Shown: piece after piece, positions 15,154 through 15,477 of the stretch
Layout: each line of letters begins with the position of its first letter
How positions within the stretch are numbered: the first letter of the stretch is position 1
From: Chitinophagaceae bacterium
Lineage (GTDB): Bacteria > Bacteroidota > Bacteroidia > Chitinophagales > Chitinophagaceae
Direction of reading: 5' to 3'
Length of the DNA: 15,477 nt
Assembly: GCA_014379785.1 (NCBI GenBank)
Contig: JACMLD010000032.1
Coordinates: 1 to 15,477 of the forward strand
Notes under the pieces: model-generated
The model's database searches: none
What the model saw: the letters and a program-made list of their open reading frames with translations, nothing else
Told to the model about the DNA's origin: nothing
Position numbers and translations under genes: made by a program

Positions 15154-15477
15154 TTAGTTTCCGGTGAATACGGGTGAGCGCTTTTCGAGAAAGGCTTTTA
15201 CTCCTTCTTTGAAATCTTCTGTTGCGGCGGCTTTTTGTTGTAGTTCGTCTTCAGTAGACAACTGTGCCTCAAGATCATTGCTGGCTGAATTGGTCAGGGC
15301 TTCCTTGATATATGCCAGGGCCATGGTGGGCATGGCAGAAAGTGTTTCCGCAATTTTTTTTGACGATGATTCGAAGTCGGCGTCAGGAAAAACTTTGTAG
15401 ATCATTCCCATTCTTTCTGCTTCGGCAGCAGATATTTTATCGGCGAGCATCATGATGGCGCTTGCTTTCTGCCATCC
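15154..15477 (-). CDS. paaG: PaaG-type enoyl-CoA hydratase/isomerase, C-terminal part (cut by window edge)
   Basis: Only the last 107 codons are present; the frame is open to the window edge, beginning GWQKASAIMMLADK. It is the C-terminal helical part of a crotonase-family enzyme: SAAEAERMGMIYKVF, the swapped-helix region with IKEALTNSASNDLEAQLS, and the ending FKEGVKAFLEKRSPVFTG. That ending closely follows my recollection of E. coli PaaG (FLAKRSPQFTG) and is more specific than generic crotonases. PaaG isomerises ring-1,2-epoxyphenylacetyl-CoA to the oxepin. The catalytic N-terminal part lies outside the window, so active-site residues cannot be checked. paaY follows after 4 bases, supporting a phenylacetate operon. 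Confidence 0.8.
   Translation of the reverse strand, partial: GWQKASAIMMLADKISAAEAERMGMIYKVFPDADFESSSKKIAETLSAMPTMALAYIKEALTNSASNDLEAQLSTEDELQQKAAATEDFKEGVKAFLEKRSPVFTGN

Overview
The window looks like a chromosomal segment of a Bacteroidota bacterium, most likely from the Chitinophagales/Chitinophagaceae. The evidence is a sigma/FecR pair with a C-terminal DUF4974-like domain, STN and carboxypeptidase-regulatory-like domains in the outer-membrane proteins, a head-GIN lipoprotein, a short Obg without the C-terminal extension, start sites without Shine-Dalgarno sequences, and three exact matches to the Bacteroidota -7 promoter box TAnnTTTG. The rank below phylum is inferred from gene content only.

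Layout, left to right. (1) 16-2367, minus: a divergent PurF-family amidophosphoribosyltransferase followed 12 bases later by a SixA-type histidine phosphatase. (2) 2368-2800: a 433-base intergenic stretch with an orphan minus-strand terminator, a promoter box and degenerate short repeats. (3) 2801-3853, plus: a GH18 lipoprotein, meeting a small secreted protein of unknown function (3854-4261, minus) with no base between their stop codons. (4) 4386-7726, minus: obg followed by a polytopic membrane protein with a C-terminal patatin phospholipase domain. (5) 7862-14439, plus: five close-set genes, probably one operon: ECF sigma factor, FecR-like anti-sigma factor, an STN-domain protein with a regular 16-residue repeat, a TonB-dependent receptor without an STN domain, and a head-GIN lipoprotein. 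(6) 14565-15477, minus: paaG (cut by the window edge) and paaY, part of a phenylacetate degradation operon.

The most notable observations are in region 5. In classical FecA/FecR-type signalling the STN domain sits on the TonB receptor and contacts FecR. Here STN is on a separate repeat protein encoded between fecR and the receptor, which suggests a split trans-envelope signalling system. In addition, fecR contains a perfect 29-bp inverted repeat with a 17-base loop. It is exactly 75 bp, so it adds 25 codons in frame just before the membrane helix. A related but imperfect element lies between the head-GIN gene and paaY, so at least two members of a REP-like palindromic family are present, one of them domesticated as coding sequence.

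I saw no tRNA, rRNA, CRISPR array or transposase gene. The remaining genes look like ordinary housekeeping or accessory genes.
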